64,000 bases of DNA from Hymenopus coronatus (Eukaryota; Arthropoda; Insecta; Mantodea; Hymenopodidae): contig CM060899.1 in NCBI GenBank assembly GCA_030762935.1, positions 17,653,001-17,717,000 of the forward strand. The letters run 5' to 3'. The notes below the pieces were generated by a model. It did no database searches and had not been told where the DNA came from. It saw nothing but the letters and a program-made list of their open reading frames with translations. This document shows, piece by piece, positions 1-11,279 of this stretch. The position numbers and the translations under genes were made by a program. Within the stretch, counting starts at the first letter, position 1. Every line of letters begins with the position of its first letter.

Positions 1-430
1 AATAGCTTCTGAATGACTTTTGCCTATGTAAGAGACAAACACAAACTTACCATACAAAAAATATAAATCTCGTAAAATACAATTTCTGCCATTTATATTT
101 TTGCTTTAGAACTAGCTCTTTCCGAGATATTCCTTTTTATCGGTTTCAAATTTAAAATACTTAATTTTCTACAACAGGGAGCCGACTGTGTTTCATTTGT
201 TTTACTCCTGGCCATGCAAAGAATGTCGTCATTTCAAAGACAATCGCAGAGCTACAACTTTTAAAACATTTGACTGTCGCTTTAGCATAGTGCATTCCCT
301 TAGTTCTCTTATACTTATAGTAATAAGACCATTCTACTAAGCTTATACAGTTAGCATGGAGTTGAAAGAAGAAACTTCTTTTGGAAAAATTTTTATTGTA
401 GAACAGGCAGAGAAAATCATGTGAAAGGAC
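1..430 (-). mobile_element. Element H, L-end half, cut by window start
   Basis: The sequence follows the family from the 'taagagacaaacacaaactta' block through the 'aggaagtaataagacc'-like block. It ends near 'cagagaaaatcatgtgaaagg', a diverged L end. The R half lies outside the window. This copy is clearly more diverged than most others here. Confidence 0.75.
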
Positions 431-726
431 AACTATTCTACAGATAATGAAGTGTGAATGACGTAAATATCGTGGCTGTTTCGTATATTTTCCAATACGT
501 CTGGCCGCTTTGTGTATAGTACAGTGGCACAATAAACACAGTACTAACTTACTGCTGTCTTCACATTAGTGTTCTTGGAAACAGCAGATCTGCGAATGTT
601 TTCTTTACCTTCAGAAAAATTTTATATTGTGGTCGACTAGTAGGTTGGTATTTATTCGAGAATCATTTATGAATTATGGTTGTCAAACACAAACATACAC
701 AATTATGTTCTTCTAAAATGCACTTT
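431..726. other. Spacer without recognised content
   Basis: AT-rich sequence between two H copies. I see no coding signal, tandem structure or terminal repeat. Confidence 0.5.
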
Positions 727-1938
727 TACTTTCTCTACACGTACTATGTACATAATGTATACTGAAGGTATTGTAATGTACCCAAAAATTCGATACCAAG
801 ATTTCACCGGAAATACATGTTTTGGGTCCCCCTGAATAAAAAAGAACTTTTGGACAAAGGTCCGTGTGTGTGCGCGCGACCGTGGACAGCATAGCTCAAA
901 AACGAAAATACTGTTAAATACCAAACCTACCCCAACTACCCTTTACATGGAAGTTTTTTCGAAACTTTTGATTTTCTCAAAAATAGCTCTAACGCTTTTG
1001 ATTAACATATCGTATATTAAAGATATTTGCCTGACAAATAAAATGTATTTCTTGAATTTTCTGGGAATAGCCGCTGAAGACTATTTTGGATGAATATTAA
1101 TGAATTTTGCATAACTGCTAAACCGTAAGAGCTGGACAAAAACTTGCAGCACAAAAAATGTAGAGCACGTTAAAACATACGATTTATGTTATATGTATTT
1201 TTTGCGTAGAGTTGAACTTTTTGAGATATTACTTGCTTCTGGTTTCAGTTTTATAAAACTTATACTTTTCTCATACAGGAATTTGTCAACTGCTGTCCAT
1301 TCAAACAAAGGAACTTCAGTCACATAGCAACCAGCTTTGGAATATCTCTTTAACCTATGGTACTCTTATTTTGCTTCTACTTACAAGGAAGCAAGTTATT
1401 AGTTTTATATAATTACTAGTAGTAAATATTATGTCGATAATTAGAAAATTAATATCTTACATTAGTATTAAATATAATGAAATTATATTTATTTATACAT
1501 TTTAACACTAATTTTTGATACTTTATGCTCTTATATGCATGCAAAAAAAAAAAAAAAAAAGGTACATATCCTTTTATAGAGCACATTAAGTATAGTGCGG
1601 TGGCGTACAGGCCTCAAATGCAAATAATGTGATTATATGTCTATTCTGTTGTTTTTGTAACCCATGCTTTTAGCACTAGAGTTTTATACATTGTTCTTTT
1701 TTTTCGTAGCATATAAACATATGTATACATGTATATACCTTGACAAGTTCTATGTCCTGTGACTTACTGGCCTCAACGAACCTAAAGAATGCTTTCTAAT
1801 CTAATCTAATCTAGTAATAAGATTATTAATGATAATTTTTTTCTTAATTAGCGTGAAGTAAATAGAAACATAAGCTCTTTAACAATAATTTTAGCAGAGA
1901 TGTAGAGAAACTCATTTGAATAGAACACATCAGATTTT
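727..1938 (-). mobile_element. Element H, full span, split by an insertion
   Basis: The R end starts with ACTTTCTCTACACGTACTAT and the L end finishes with AACACATCAGATTTTT at 1938. The body breaks off at 'ggaagcaagt' (about 1396) and resumes at 'agtaataagatt' (about 1813), so the middle 416 bp is a later insertion. The microsatellite near 865 is short (tgtgtgtgcgcgcg). Confidence 0.85.
1397..1812. mobile_element. 416-bp insertion in H with (TCTAA)n tail
   Basis: It interrupts an H copy, with an AGT shared at both junctions. It contains an A18-type run near 1543-1560 and ends in a pentanucleotide tail, TCTAA repeated about three times (1795-1811). A short-repeat tail is typical of the 3' ends of several LINE and SINE families, so a 5'-truncated retroposon read on the + strand is the best guess. 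No coding sequence is recognisable. Confidence 0.45.
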
Positions 1939-2278
1939 TGGATTAAGAGACAAAGAGGGGCACTTATGCCCAACTTCATGCATTTCTAAAGCGCTATAAC
2001 AAGAAGGCCGGTAAAGGTCAGTGGTATCGATACATCAGTACTGCCAACCGAATCCATTTCCCACATTTCCCTGCTCCGCTGTGTAATCTCTAGCCTGACC
2101 CGCCTCCGATTGGGGGCGGCACAAACAGCTGCGGGTCACAGGGGCTCGTCAGTGTCAAGCAAACGCTCGGGTCCCGCATTGATCACATTCCCTCCTTTTA
2201 AACATTTTCATCAGTTGGAACATGTTAAGGGAGACAGACACGCAATGCCGTGTTATTACATTTGGATGATATTATTGT
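1939..2278. other. GC-richer spacer before minisatellite
   Basis: This stretch, especially 2040-2200, is distinctly richer in G+C than its surroundings (for example 'ctgacccgcctccgattggg'). I recognise no gene, tRNA-like box or repeat here. It could be a fragment of unidentified retroposon or host sequence. Confidence 0.4.
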
Positions 2279-3735
2279 TGGGGTTGATTATTGTCCTCAG
2301 GATTGCCTTTTATCATTATCTGGATCGGGGTTGGTTATCATTTATCATCAGGGTTGATTATCATTTATCATCAGGGTTGGTTATCATTTATCATCAGAGT
2401 TGATTATCGTTTATCATCAGGATTGATTATCATTTATCATCAGGGTTGGTTATCATTTATCATCAGAGTTGATTATCGTTTATCATCAGGATTGATTATC
2501 ATTTATCATCAGGATTGATTATCGTTTATCATCAGAGTTGATTATCGTTTATCATCAGGATTGATTATTATTTATCATCAGGATTGATTATCATTTATCA
2601 TCAGGATTGATTATCATTTATCATCAGAGTTGATTATCGTTTATCATCAGAGTTGATTATCGTTTATCATCAGAGTTGATTATCGTTTATCATCAGAGTT
2701 GATTATCGTTTATCATCAGAGTTGATTATCGTTTATCATCAGGATTGATTATCGTTTATCATCAGGATTGATTATCGTTTATCATCAGGATTGATTATCA
2801 TTTATCATCAGGATTGATTATCGTTTATCATCAGGATTGATTATCGTTTATCATCAGGATTGATTATCGTTTATCATCAGGGTTGATTATCGTTTATCAT
2901 CAGGGTTGATTATCGTTTATCATCAGGGTTGATTATCGTTTATCATCAGGGTGGATTATCGTTTATCATCAGGATTGATTATTTTCGTTTATCATCAGGG
3001 TTGATTATCGTTTATCATCAGGATTGATTATCATTTATCATCAGGATTGACTATCGTTTATCATCAGGGTTGATTATCGTTTATCATCAGAATTGACTAT
3101 CGTTTATCATCAGGGTTGATTATCGTTTATCATCAGAATTGATTATCGTTTATCATCAGGATTGATTATCGTTTATCATCGGGATTGATTATCGTTTATC
3201 ATCAGGATTGATTATCGTTTATCATCAGGGTTGATTATCGTTTATCATCAGGATAGATTATCGTTTATCATCAGGATTGATTATCGTTTATCATCAGGAT
3301 TTATTATCGTTTATCATCAGGGTTGATTATCGTTTATCATCAGGGTTGATTATAATTTATCATCAGGGTTGATTATAATTTATCATCAGGATTGATTATA
3401 GTTTATCATCAGGGTTGATTATAATTTATCATCAGGATTGATTATCGTTTATCATCAGGGTTGATTATAATTTATCATCAGGATTGATTATCGTTTATCA
3501 TCAGGGTTGATTATAATTTATCATCAGGGTTGATTATAATTTATCATCAGGATTGATTATAGTTTATCATCAGGGTTGATTATAATTTATCATCAGGGCT
3601 GACTATGGTTTATCATCAGGATTGATTATAATTTATCATCAGAATTGATTATTATTTATCATCAGGACTGATTTTGGTTTATCATCAGGATTGATTATTA
3701 TTTATCAACAAGATGTATTATTATCATCATTATCA
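2279..3735. repeat. 23-bp minisatellite, about 60 units
   Basis: The unit is GATTGATTATC followed by GTTTATCATCAG, 23 bp, repeated head to tail for about 1.4 kb. Variants cluster. 'ggttggttatcattt' marks the left edge, 'gagttgattatcgttt' runs occupy about 2630-2740, and 'ttgattataattt' units dominate 3340-3640. A unit with a 3-bp insertion (attattttcg) lies near 2980. The right edge decays into imperfect ATC/ATT-rich sequence up to about 3780. The 23-bp period shifts frame every unit, so open frames over it (such as 2291-2518) are by-products. Confidence 0.95.
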
Positions 3736-3928
3736 TCTTTAGGGTTGGTTATAATAACATAATTATGGTTGATTATCACCAGAGACGTTATTATGTTTTT
3801 ATTATTATGTTTATTATTATAATTATCATCATTAGAGATGGGACGATACCCGTGTGCTCGGTGTAATCCAAGTATGTCAAACACTTCCCTCATAAAACTT
3901 CGATATTTGTTTGATACTTTTACACTTC

Positions 3929-4715
3929 TACTTTCTCTGTCATGTATATGCAATGTACACACTAGGCAGAGAAGCATTGTATTCCCCTCAGATCTGATAT
4001 AGCGATATTTTATGGCAAATGCGTATTTTGACGCCCCCGAATAAACAAACAGAACACGTTTATAAAACGAAGTGTATGTGAATAGCATAGCTAAAAAAAA
4101 AGATAAAATACTGAACTGATATATAAGTTCCGCAACCTCAAACGCTGCGACGCAAGATTATAAAGACAATTCTCTAACCCAAACTGTATTTTAAATGGAA
4201 TATGTGAGGAAATATTCGATTCTACTGAAAATATTAACGATATTGATTAAAATATCATAGGTTTAAGATACTTTTATATCACCTAAATAGAATTTATATC
4301 TTGAATTATTTAGGAATAGCCTTTGAAGTACTGTTTCTTCTAATTGACTTTTGTATATCTGGTAAACCATAACACAGAGAAACCTTACTATCAAAAAACG
4401 TAGATCCCGTTACAATAATTTGTGATATACATTTTTTATGGAGTTAAGCACTTCTTACATTTTTATTTATTTTAACATTTCCAATACCAAAACTCTTCTC
4501 GAATGAGAAGCCGTTACTCACTTTTTTCATCCTGATCTTGCAAAGAGAACACCATTTCAATGTGAGCTACCTAGCGACCAATTTCTAAAACATTTAACCA
4601 TCATTTAGCCGAGTGACTTCCCTTAATTGCCTTCTACTAAGATGGAACTAAGTAATAAAACCTACATGTTAATGATTGTTTCGATTATCATGAAGTAGAT
4701 AGAAGAATAAGCTTT
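3929..4715 (-). mobile_element. Element H, old diverged copy
   Basis: The R end is 'actttctctgtcatgtatatgcaatgtac...', with a degenerate hairpin. The body matches the family weakly but collinearly ('ttgattaaaatatcat', 'cttgaattatttaggaatagcc'). It is truncated at the L side ('agaagaataagctttttt'), where the next H begins. It is one of the oldest copies in the window. Confidence 0.7.
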
Positions 4716-4718
4716 TTT

Positions 4719-5425
4719 ACTTTCTCTACGCATACTATGTACATAGTTAATACAATACTTTTGGAAAAGGTCCATGTGTCTGTGAATATGATAACTCAAA
4801 AAGGAAAAATCGGTAAAATATTCAAGTTTAGTGCCTTCCAGGGATGCGGCACGATGATTTTCAGAAAAATCCCCCCAGACTATTCTTTACCTGGAAAAAA
4901 TTTGACAATTTTGATCTTCTCAAAAATGGCTGTAACAATTTTGATTAAAATACCGTATATTAAAAATATTTATATGCCAAATAAAATGTATATCTTGAAT
5001 TTTCTGGGAATATCCTCTAAACCTCTTTATTCTGAAAGAATTTTGCGTAACTTGTTCACTGTAAGAGATGGACAAAACCTTACTGCGCAAAACTGTGTAT
5101 CACGTTAGAAAACACAATTTATGTCGCATGTTATTTTCGTGGAATTGAGATATTACTTGTTTTCTCACATGGAAAGTTGTAAACTTCTGGCTCTGAATGG
5201 AAACAGATTTCAACCACATGGCAACCAGCTTATAAAAGATTTGACAATCGCTTTAGCCTAGGGTATCCTCTTATCTTCTTCTACTTACAAGGAAGGAAGT
5301 AATAAGACCATTTCAACTAATGTTTATCTTGGTTTCCATAGAGGAGATAGAATAAGATACTTTTTAACAATAATTTCTTACAGCGGTGTAGAGAACGTTA
5401 TGTAAATGGAACACAACAGATTTTT
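4719..5425 (-). mobile_element. Element H with R-side internal deletion
   Basis: The R end ACTTTCTCTACGCATACT is followed almost at once by 'tttggaaaaggtccatgtgtc', so about 90 bp between hairpin and microsatellite are missing. The L end is 'gtaaatggaacacaacagattttt'. Its terminal T-run is shared with the next copy. Confidence 0.8.
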
Positions 5426-5426
5426 A

Positions 5427-6289
5427 CTTTCTCTAGCCCAGGGTGTACAATGTATATAGGGATAGAGAAGTATTGCATTCCACCCAAAAATTCGATGCCG
5501 AGATTTCACTGGAAATACATGTTTTAGGACCCCCTGAATCCAAAAAAAGCATTTCCAGAAAAAGGTCCATGTGTGTCCGTGTGTCTGTGAACACGATAAC
5601 TCAAAAACGAAAAGTAGCTAAAATACCAAACTTGGTATTTAAGTTCAGTAGCTTCCAGGGACGAGACACGAAGATTTTGAGTAAAATTCCCCCACCCCAA
5701 ACTACCCTTTACATGGAACTTTTTTCGAAAATTTTAATTTTCTTAAAAATGGCTCTAACGATTTTGATTAAAATATCGTATATTAAAGATATTTACCTAA
5801 CAAATGAAATGTATATCTTGAATTTTCTGGGAATAGCATCTGAAGACTACTTTATTCTGGATGAATTTTATGGAACTGTACATATCTACTAAACCGTAAG
5901 AGATGGACAAAAACATATTCTACAGAAAATGTAGCTCGCGATAAAACACACAATTTATGTTATATACGTTATTTTCTTGGAGTTGATCATTTTTAAGATA
6001 TTCTTGTTTTTTCGTCTCTGCTTTGAAAAACATACTTTTCTCATGCAGGAATTTGTTAACTCCTGTCCATACAAACAAACGAACTTCAGTTACTAGCAAC
6101 CAGCTTTTGGCTATCATTTTACCTATGATACTCCCTCATTTCGCTTCTACTTACAAGGAAGGGAGTAATAAGACTGTTTCTGCTCATTTTTTCTGATTAG
6201 CATGAAGTAAATGGAAGTATAAGCTTTTTAAGAATAATTTGTTGCAGAGATGTAGAGAAAATAATGTGAATGGAGCTCATCAGATTTTT
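5427..6289 (-). mobile_element. Element H, full length, second hairpin subfamily
   Basis: The R end has the alternative hairpin type, CTCTAGCCCAGGGTGTACAA then 'tgtatatagggatagagaag'. The body is complete, with the palindrome at about 5624 and the 'gaattttctgggaatagc' block at 5820. The L end is at 'gctcatcagatttttt'. A SINE sits immediately beyond the L end. Confidence 0.88.
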
Positions 6290-6298
6290 TAGATATTA

Positions 6299-6595
6299 AT
6301 TCCATGGCACGAGAGTTCACGGGGAACCTTTGCCTACCGCCCGGCCGCCGCGTCCCCCATCTCGGTCCACTACAGACAGGGTGCAGTATTGGAGGGTGAG
6401 ACGTGGTCAGCACCTCGAGTCCGGCCAGTTAATGCGGTCCTCATGAGTCCATCAAGTAGCTCCTCAATTGGCCCCCCAGGGACCTTACGAGGCTGAGTGC
6501 ACCCCGGGGAAAAATCCCCACGCCGGTACTGGGGATCGAACCCAGGTCTCACGCTTGGTAAGCAGCAACGCTACCACCGCGCTAAGGAGACAACC
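6299..6595 (-). mobile_element. tRNA-derived SINE with 13-bp target duplication
   Basis: Read on the minus strand, it opens with a tRNA-like head: an A-box-like TAGCGCGGTGGTAGCG and a B box GGGTTCGATCCCCAG about 35 bp later. A GC-rich tRNA-unrelated body of about 220 bp follows. The 13-bp direct repeat TTTTTAGATATTA flanks it exactly (6286-6298 and 6596-6608), the signature of LINE-driven retroposition. The SINE is far more GC-rich than its host sequence. It has no long A tail; the tail side reads ...GTGCCATGGAAT. Not an active tRNA gene. Confidence 0.88.
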
Positions 6596-6600
6596 TTTTT

Positions 6601-6814
6601 AGATATTACTGATTCTTAAAATACTATTAAACTCTGCAAAGAAACGGATTTCATCCACATGGCAATCAGATTTTAAAAGCTTTGACTAACGTTTTAGCCT
6701 AATGTAGCTCCTTATCTTCTTTCTACTTTCAAGAAAACATTTCTGCTCATGTTTATCTTGATAAGCATGAAGTAGACATGTGAATGGAACATGTTACATT
6801 TTTACTTAATTTTA
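6601..6814 (-). mobile_element. Element H, L-end fragment
   Basis: Internally deleted fragment: 'aaacggatttcatccacatggcaatc' and 'tgataagcatgaagtag' match the L half, ending at 'gaatggaacatgttacattttt'. Before the SINE arrived it directly abutted the H copy on its left. Confidence 0.65.
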
Positions 6815-6917
6815 TTTTTCTTCATACGTGCTAGAGAATGTAGACATGCCATTTTTATTCAGGGAGTCTTCAAAGATATATCGGTGAAATATCGACCTTG
6901 GAATTTTTGTTGAAAAA
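6815..6917 (+). mobile_element. Scrambled H R-end pieces
   Basis: It contains 'tacgtgctagagaatg' (R terminus) and then 'ttcagggagtcttcaaaga..cggtgaaatatcg' (sequence normally just inside R), in the wrong order. Rearranged debris. Confidence 0.45.
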
Positions 6918-7725
6918 TCTGATGTGTTCCATTCACACGACTTTCGCTACATCTCTGCAAAAATTATTGTAAAAAGTTAATGCTATTATTTACTTACTGT
7001 TAATCTAGAAAAAATTAATAGAAATAGTCTTATTACTTGCTTCCTTGTAAGTAGAAGCGAAATAAGAGAGTACCATAGGTTAAAGTGATAGTCAAAAGCT
7101 GGTTGCTATGTGACTGAAGTTCGTTTGTTTGTATGGACAGGAGTTGACAAATTCCTGTATGAGAAAAGTATAAATCTTCTAAAGATGAAACCAAATACAA
7201 GGAATATCTAAAAAAAAAAAAACGATCAACTCCACGAAACAATTATATAACATAAATTGTGTTTTAATGTGCTCTACATATTTTGTGTGGTAAGTTTTTG
7301 ACTATGTCTTAAGGTTTAGCAGTTATTCAAAATTCCGTATTTAATCCAGAATAAAGTAGTCTTCAGTGGCTGTTCCCAGAAAATTCAAGATATGCGTATG
7401 ATTTGTGAGGTAAATATCTTTGATATACAATATTTTAATCAAAATTGTTAGAGCCACTTCTGAGAAAATCAAAATTTTCGAAAAAAGTTCCATGTAAAGG
7501 GTAGCTGGAGTGGGGAGATTTTCTTGGAAATCTTTGTATCCCATCTTTGCAAGATTCCGAACTTAAATACCACGCACACACACCTACCTTTGTCCAGAAA
7601 TGCTTTGTTTTTGGATTCAGGGGAACGCAAAATGTGTATTTCCGGTGAAATCTCGGTATCGAATTTTGGGTGCATTTCTATACCTTCTCTATTCTCTACG
7701 TACCTAGTACGTGTAGAGAAAGTAA
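6918..7725 (+). mobile_element. Element H, nearly full length
   Basis: It starts TCTGATGTGTTCCATTCACA and ends 'ctagtacgtgtagagaaagtaaaa'. The microsatellite is contracted to (CA)4 near 7573, and the region around the AAATACC palindrome is shortened, giving about 808 bp. Confidence 0.88.
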
Positions 7726-8213
7726 AAAAATACTTATATAGAGTAGAGTAAGTAAACATAAAAAGAAAAATGTGAGGAAGAAAAAGGAATGGGCAATATT
7801 TTGAAGTGTCTAGCAGCAGAGTTTTCCTTTAATCGCGTTGAAAGAATGTAAATTACATTAGACGTGTTTACATAACTGATTGCTCCGGTTTGGGAAGTAT
7901 TTGCTCAAGAAGAGCAGTTGTAAAGTTAAAGTTTTCTCTCTCTCCAAAATAAATATGGAGGATTGTGCAGTGGAGGCAGGAGGGACCTAAACATGAGCTT
8001 GGAAATGGATGGGGCAGAATGCTTACTGAAGCGTGAATATTACTTGGCTATATGGTCACTTTCCAATCTCGTCCTACGCCCGCCGGCTCCAAAATTACAT
8101 TTATATGACTCGGAGGGAGGTAGCAACCTAGCCTCAGTTCGATAGATTCAGATTGAAAAGAAAATAAGGTGACCCAGCAAAGCTTATGGCTCTTCGTAAG
8201 CTGTTGTTGTTTT
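7726..8213. other. Spacer, no recognised gene
   Basis: It includes a G-rich stretch (7955-8010) and 'cgtcctacgcccgccggctcc' near 8075. A 60-codon open frame at 7963-8145 has no recognisable similarity and is not called as a gene. Confidence 0.4.
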
Positions 8214-8410
8214 TGCAAATATATATTCAGAGTCGTATATCCTTTTATATTTTTTACTCCTCCCTTTCAATAACGCTCTTCTAAAACAAGTGATGGGGAA
8301 ATACACAAACAAAGTATGCAGTATTTAATTTCAAAAGCAAATAACTACCAGTTTTACTCTTCATGATACGACAGCTTTTAAATCACTTTTTGTACAGTTG
8401 AAAAACAATA
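8214..8410 (+). repeat. Repeat B, copy 1
   Basis: About 190 bp from 'cagagtcgtatatcc' through 'aacaagtgatggggaaatac' to 'ttttgtacagttgaaaaaca'. It matches 11280-11468 and 14255-14436 closely. I do not recognise its identity. It abuts the L end of an H copy here and at copy 2. Confidence 0.75.
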
Positions 8411-8417
8411 TTAAAAA

Positions 8418-9255
8418 TATTCACATGACTTTCTCCATATCCCTGCATCAAATAATTCCTACAAAGCTTATACTTCTATTTAACTTATGGTAATCAGAAA
8501 AAATTAGCAGAAACAGTCTAATTACTCGCTTCCATGTAAGTAGAAGCGAAATAAAGGACAACCGTAGGTTAAAGTGATAGTCAAAAGCTGGTTGCTATGT
8601 CAATAAAGTTCCTTTGTTTATATGGATCGGAGTTGACAAGTTCCTGTATGAGAAAAGTATACGTTTTTCATAGCAGAAACCAAAAATAAGAATTGTCACA
8701 AAAACGACGAACTCCACGAAAAAAATGTATATAACATAAATTGTGTGTTTTAATGTGCTCTACATTTTTTGTTTAGTAAGGTTTTGTCCATCTCTTACGG
8801 TTTAGCAGTTATTCAGTAAAATTCATCCAGAATAAACTACTCTTCAGAGGCTATTCCCAGAAAATTCAAGATATACATTTCATTTGTCAGGTAATATCCG
8901 AAATTTTAATTAAAATCGTTAGAGCCACTTTTGAGAAAATCAAAATTTTCGAAAAAAGTTCCATGTAAAGGGTAGTTGGGGATGGGGGAATTTTTCTCAA
9001 AATCTTCGTGTCGCATTCCTGGAAGATACTAAACAGAAATACCAAATTTGGTATTTTACCGACTTTTCGTTTTTGTGTTATCGTGTTCACAGACACACGG
9101 ACACACACACACACAGACCTTTTTGTGAAAATGCTTTTTTTGGATATTGGGGAACCTAAAACATATATTTCCGGTGAAATCGCGGTATCGATTTTTTGGT
9201 GGAGTGCAATACTTTCTCTATACACTATGTACATAGTGCGTATGGAGAAAGTAAA
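8418..9255 (+). mobile_element. Element H, L terminus clipped
   Basis: It begins at 'attcacatgactttctcc', lacking the first 12 bp or so. It is otherwise complete to 'gtgcgtatggagaaagtaaaa', with (CA)n at 9095-9113. It is joined head to tail to the next copy through a shared A-run. Confidence 0.88.
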
Positions 9256-9257
9256 AA

Positions 9258-10002
9258 TCTGATGTGTTACACTCACATGACTTTCTCTAGCTACTCTACA
9301 AACTTCATTCAAAAGATTCTTATTCTTTCTGCACCTTGCTAATTGAGGTACTCATTAGCACAATGTTCTTACTATTTAGTTCCGTATAAGTAGGAAGAAA
9401 ATATCGGAATACACTAGGCTAAACCAATAGTCAAATGTTTTAAAAGCTGTCGTTATGCAATTGTCATTACAAATCGCTTCTTTTCATAGCCAGCAGTAAA
9501 ACAAAAGAAAATCGGACACTCCCGTCTGAGGAAAGTATAAGTACTTCCTTCACAACTGAAACTAATAACAATGAATACCTCGAAAACGGTAAGCTCCACG
9601 AGAAAAATGTGTATAACATAACTTGTGTATTTTAGCAAGACCTAAATTTTTTGTATAGTAAGCCAGTTATACTAAATTAAGCAAATTTCATCCAGAATAA
9701 ACAGGTCTTCAGAAGCTATTCCCAGAAAATTCAAGATAAACATTTTATTTGTTAGGTAAATATCTTTAGTATACGATATTTTAATCAAAATAGTTAGAGC
9801 CATTTTTAAGAAAATCAAATTTTTCGAAAAAAGTTCCATGTAAAAGGTAGTTTGGGGTGGGGGGATTTTTCTCAAAATATTCGTGTCGCATCCCTGGAGG
9901 ATACTATACTTAAATACCAAGTTTGGTATTTTAGCTACTTTTCGTTTTTGAGTTATCGTGTTCACAGGCACATGTACACACATCCGGTCCTTTTTCTCAA
10001 AA
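9258..10002 (+). mobile_element. Element H, divergent L subfamily, R end missing
   Basis: The L end TCTGATGTGTTACACTCACA carries 'ctctagctactctacaaac' in place of 'ctctacatctctgcaac', marking a separate L-end subfamily also seen near 19863 and 32509. It breaks off after 'ggtcctttttct', where mariner sequence starts. Confidence 0.82.
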
Positions 10003-10046
10003 TCAGTCAAAACCGTGGAATGCCCTGGTGAAAAAACTCCAAAAAA
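10001..10046 (+). pseudogene. Mariner transposase fragment A, 5' piece
   Basis: A 46-bp piece (aatcagtcaaaaccgtggaa..., ending in ctccaaaaaa) reads as the stretch after the first catalytic Asp of mariner transposases (roughly SVKTVE, then a degraded proline/lysine-rich linker). The same string at 13048-13068 continues a longer mariner copy. H interrupts it at the A6 run. Confidence 0.7.
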
Positions 10047-10134
10047 TCTGATGTGTTCCATTCAAATGAATTTCTCTGCAACAAATTACTACTAAAGCTT
10101 ATGCTTCTATTTACTTCATGTTAATCGATAGAAA
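10047..10134 (+). mobile_element. Element H, isolated L-end piece
   Basis: The first 88 bp of an H copy, inserted in the mariner A-run and cut off where a second L end (TCTGTTGTGCTCC) begins. Confidence 0.75.
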
Positions 10135-10944
10135 TCTGTTGTGCTCCATTCACATGACTTTCTCTACATCTTTGCAACAAAATATTGTTAACAAGGTTAT
10201 TTCTCTATTTATTCGTGCTAATTGAGAAAAAATGGGCAGAAATAGTCTTATTACTTGCTTCTTAGTAAGTAGAGGCGAAATAAGAGAGTACCATAGGTTA
10301 AAGTTGGTTGCCATGTGACTAAAGTTATTTTGTTAGTATGGACAGTAGTTGACAAATTCCTGTATGAGAAAAGTATAAGTTTTTTAAAGCTGAAACCAAA
10401 AACAAGGAATATCTAAAAAGCGATCAACTCCACGAAAAAAAATGTATATGACATAAATGATGTACTTCATGATCTAGATTTTTTGTGCAGCAAGTTTTTG
10501 TCTATCTCTTACGATTTACGAGTTATGCAAAATTTAATAAAATATCATCCAGAATAAAGAGATCTTTAGAGGCTATTCCCAGAAAATTCAAGATATGCAT
10601 TTCATTTTGTATGTAAATATCTTTAATATACGATATTTTAATCAAAATCGTCAGAGCCATTTAAAAAAAAAAATCGAAAAAAGTTCCATGTGAAGGGTAG
10701 TTTTGGGTGGGGGATTATTCTCAATATCTTCAATTCGCATCTCTTTCGTTTTTGAGTTATCGTGTTCTCAGTCAAACGGACACAAACTAACACACATACA
10801 CACATGAACCTTTTTTCTGAAAATGCTTTTTTTGGATACAGGGGACCCTAAAATATATATTTCGATGACATTTCAGTATCGAATTTTTGGATGGAGTGCA
10901 ATACCTTCTCTGTACACAATACACATACTACGTGCAGAGAAAAA
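10135..10944 (+). mobile_element. Element H, nearly full length, inside mariner
   Basis: It begins TCTGTTGTGCTCCATTCACA and ends 'ctacgtgcagagaaaa'. The palindrome region after 'ttcaattcgcatc' is deleted. The CA-rich microsatellite lies at about 10770-10805. Mariner coding sequence resumes right after it. Confidence 0.85.
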
Positions 10945-11140
10945 AAAAACACAGTCAATTTTTCAGCTAACAAAGTTATGGTGAATGTTTTCAGGGATGC
11001 AGAGGGAATTATTTTTATTCATTACTTGGAACAGGGTGAAACTATTACTAGTGACTAATACGCATGCTTACTGCAACGTTTGAGTGATGAGGTGAAAAAA
11101 AAAACTTCCTTTTCAAAAAAAAATACACACTGAACTTTTA
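10945..11140 (+). pseudogene. Mariner transposase fragment A, 3' piece
   Basis: It encodes a recognisable mariner core block (V-N-V-F-R-D-A-E-G-I-I-F-I, then a mutated DYLEKGK-like motif), followed by 'LLQRLSDEVKK'. Stop codons and A-run expansion at 11098-11125 kill the frame. Sequence is lost before the second catalytic Asp, where an H R-end piece begins. Confidence 0.8.
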
Positions 11141-11145
11141 TTAAT

Positions 11146-11268
11146 TATGCTTTTTTGGACTCAGGGGAGCTGAAAACATATTTCCGGTAAAATCTCGACA
11201 CCTTTTTTCGAATGGAATACAATAATTTCTCTATACACTGTGTACTTAATGCGTATAGAAAAGGTAAA
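11146..11268 (+). mobile_element. Element H, R-end fragment
   Basis: From 'attatgcttttttggactca' to 'gcgtatagaaaaggtaaaag', the last 120 bp or so of H, replacing the rest of the mariner gene. Confidence 0.7.
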
Positions 11269-11279
11269 AGTATATATTC

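Noticed and set aside
1795..1811. Telomere-like repeat
   Set aside because: The unit is TCTAA, not the arthropod TTAGG, and there are only about three copies at an insertion edge.
2279..3735. CRISPR array
   Set aside because: Units are contiguous with no spacers, and the genome is eukaryotic. The same applies to the 54- and 63-bp arrays.
6228..6552. Two minus-strand frames of 60 codons
   Set aside because: They lie in the tRNA-derived SINE and its H flank.
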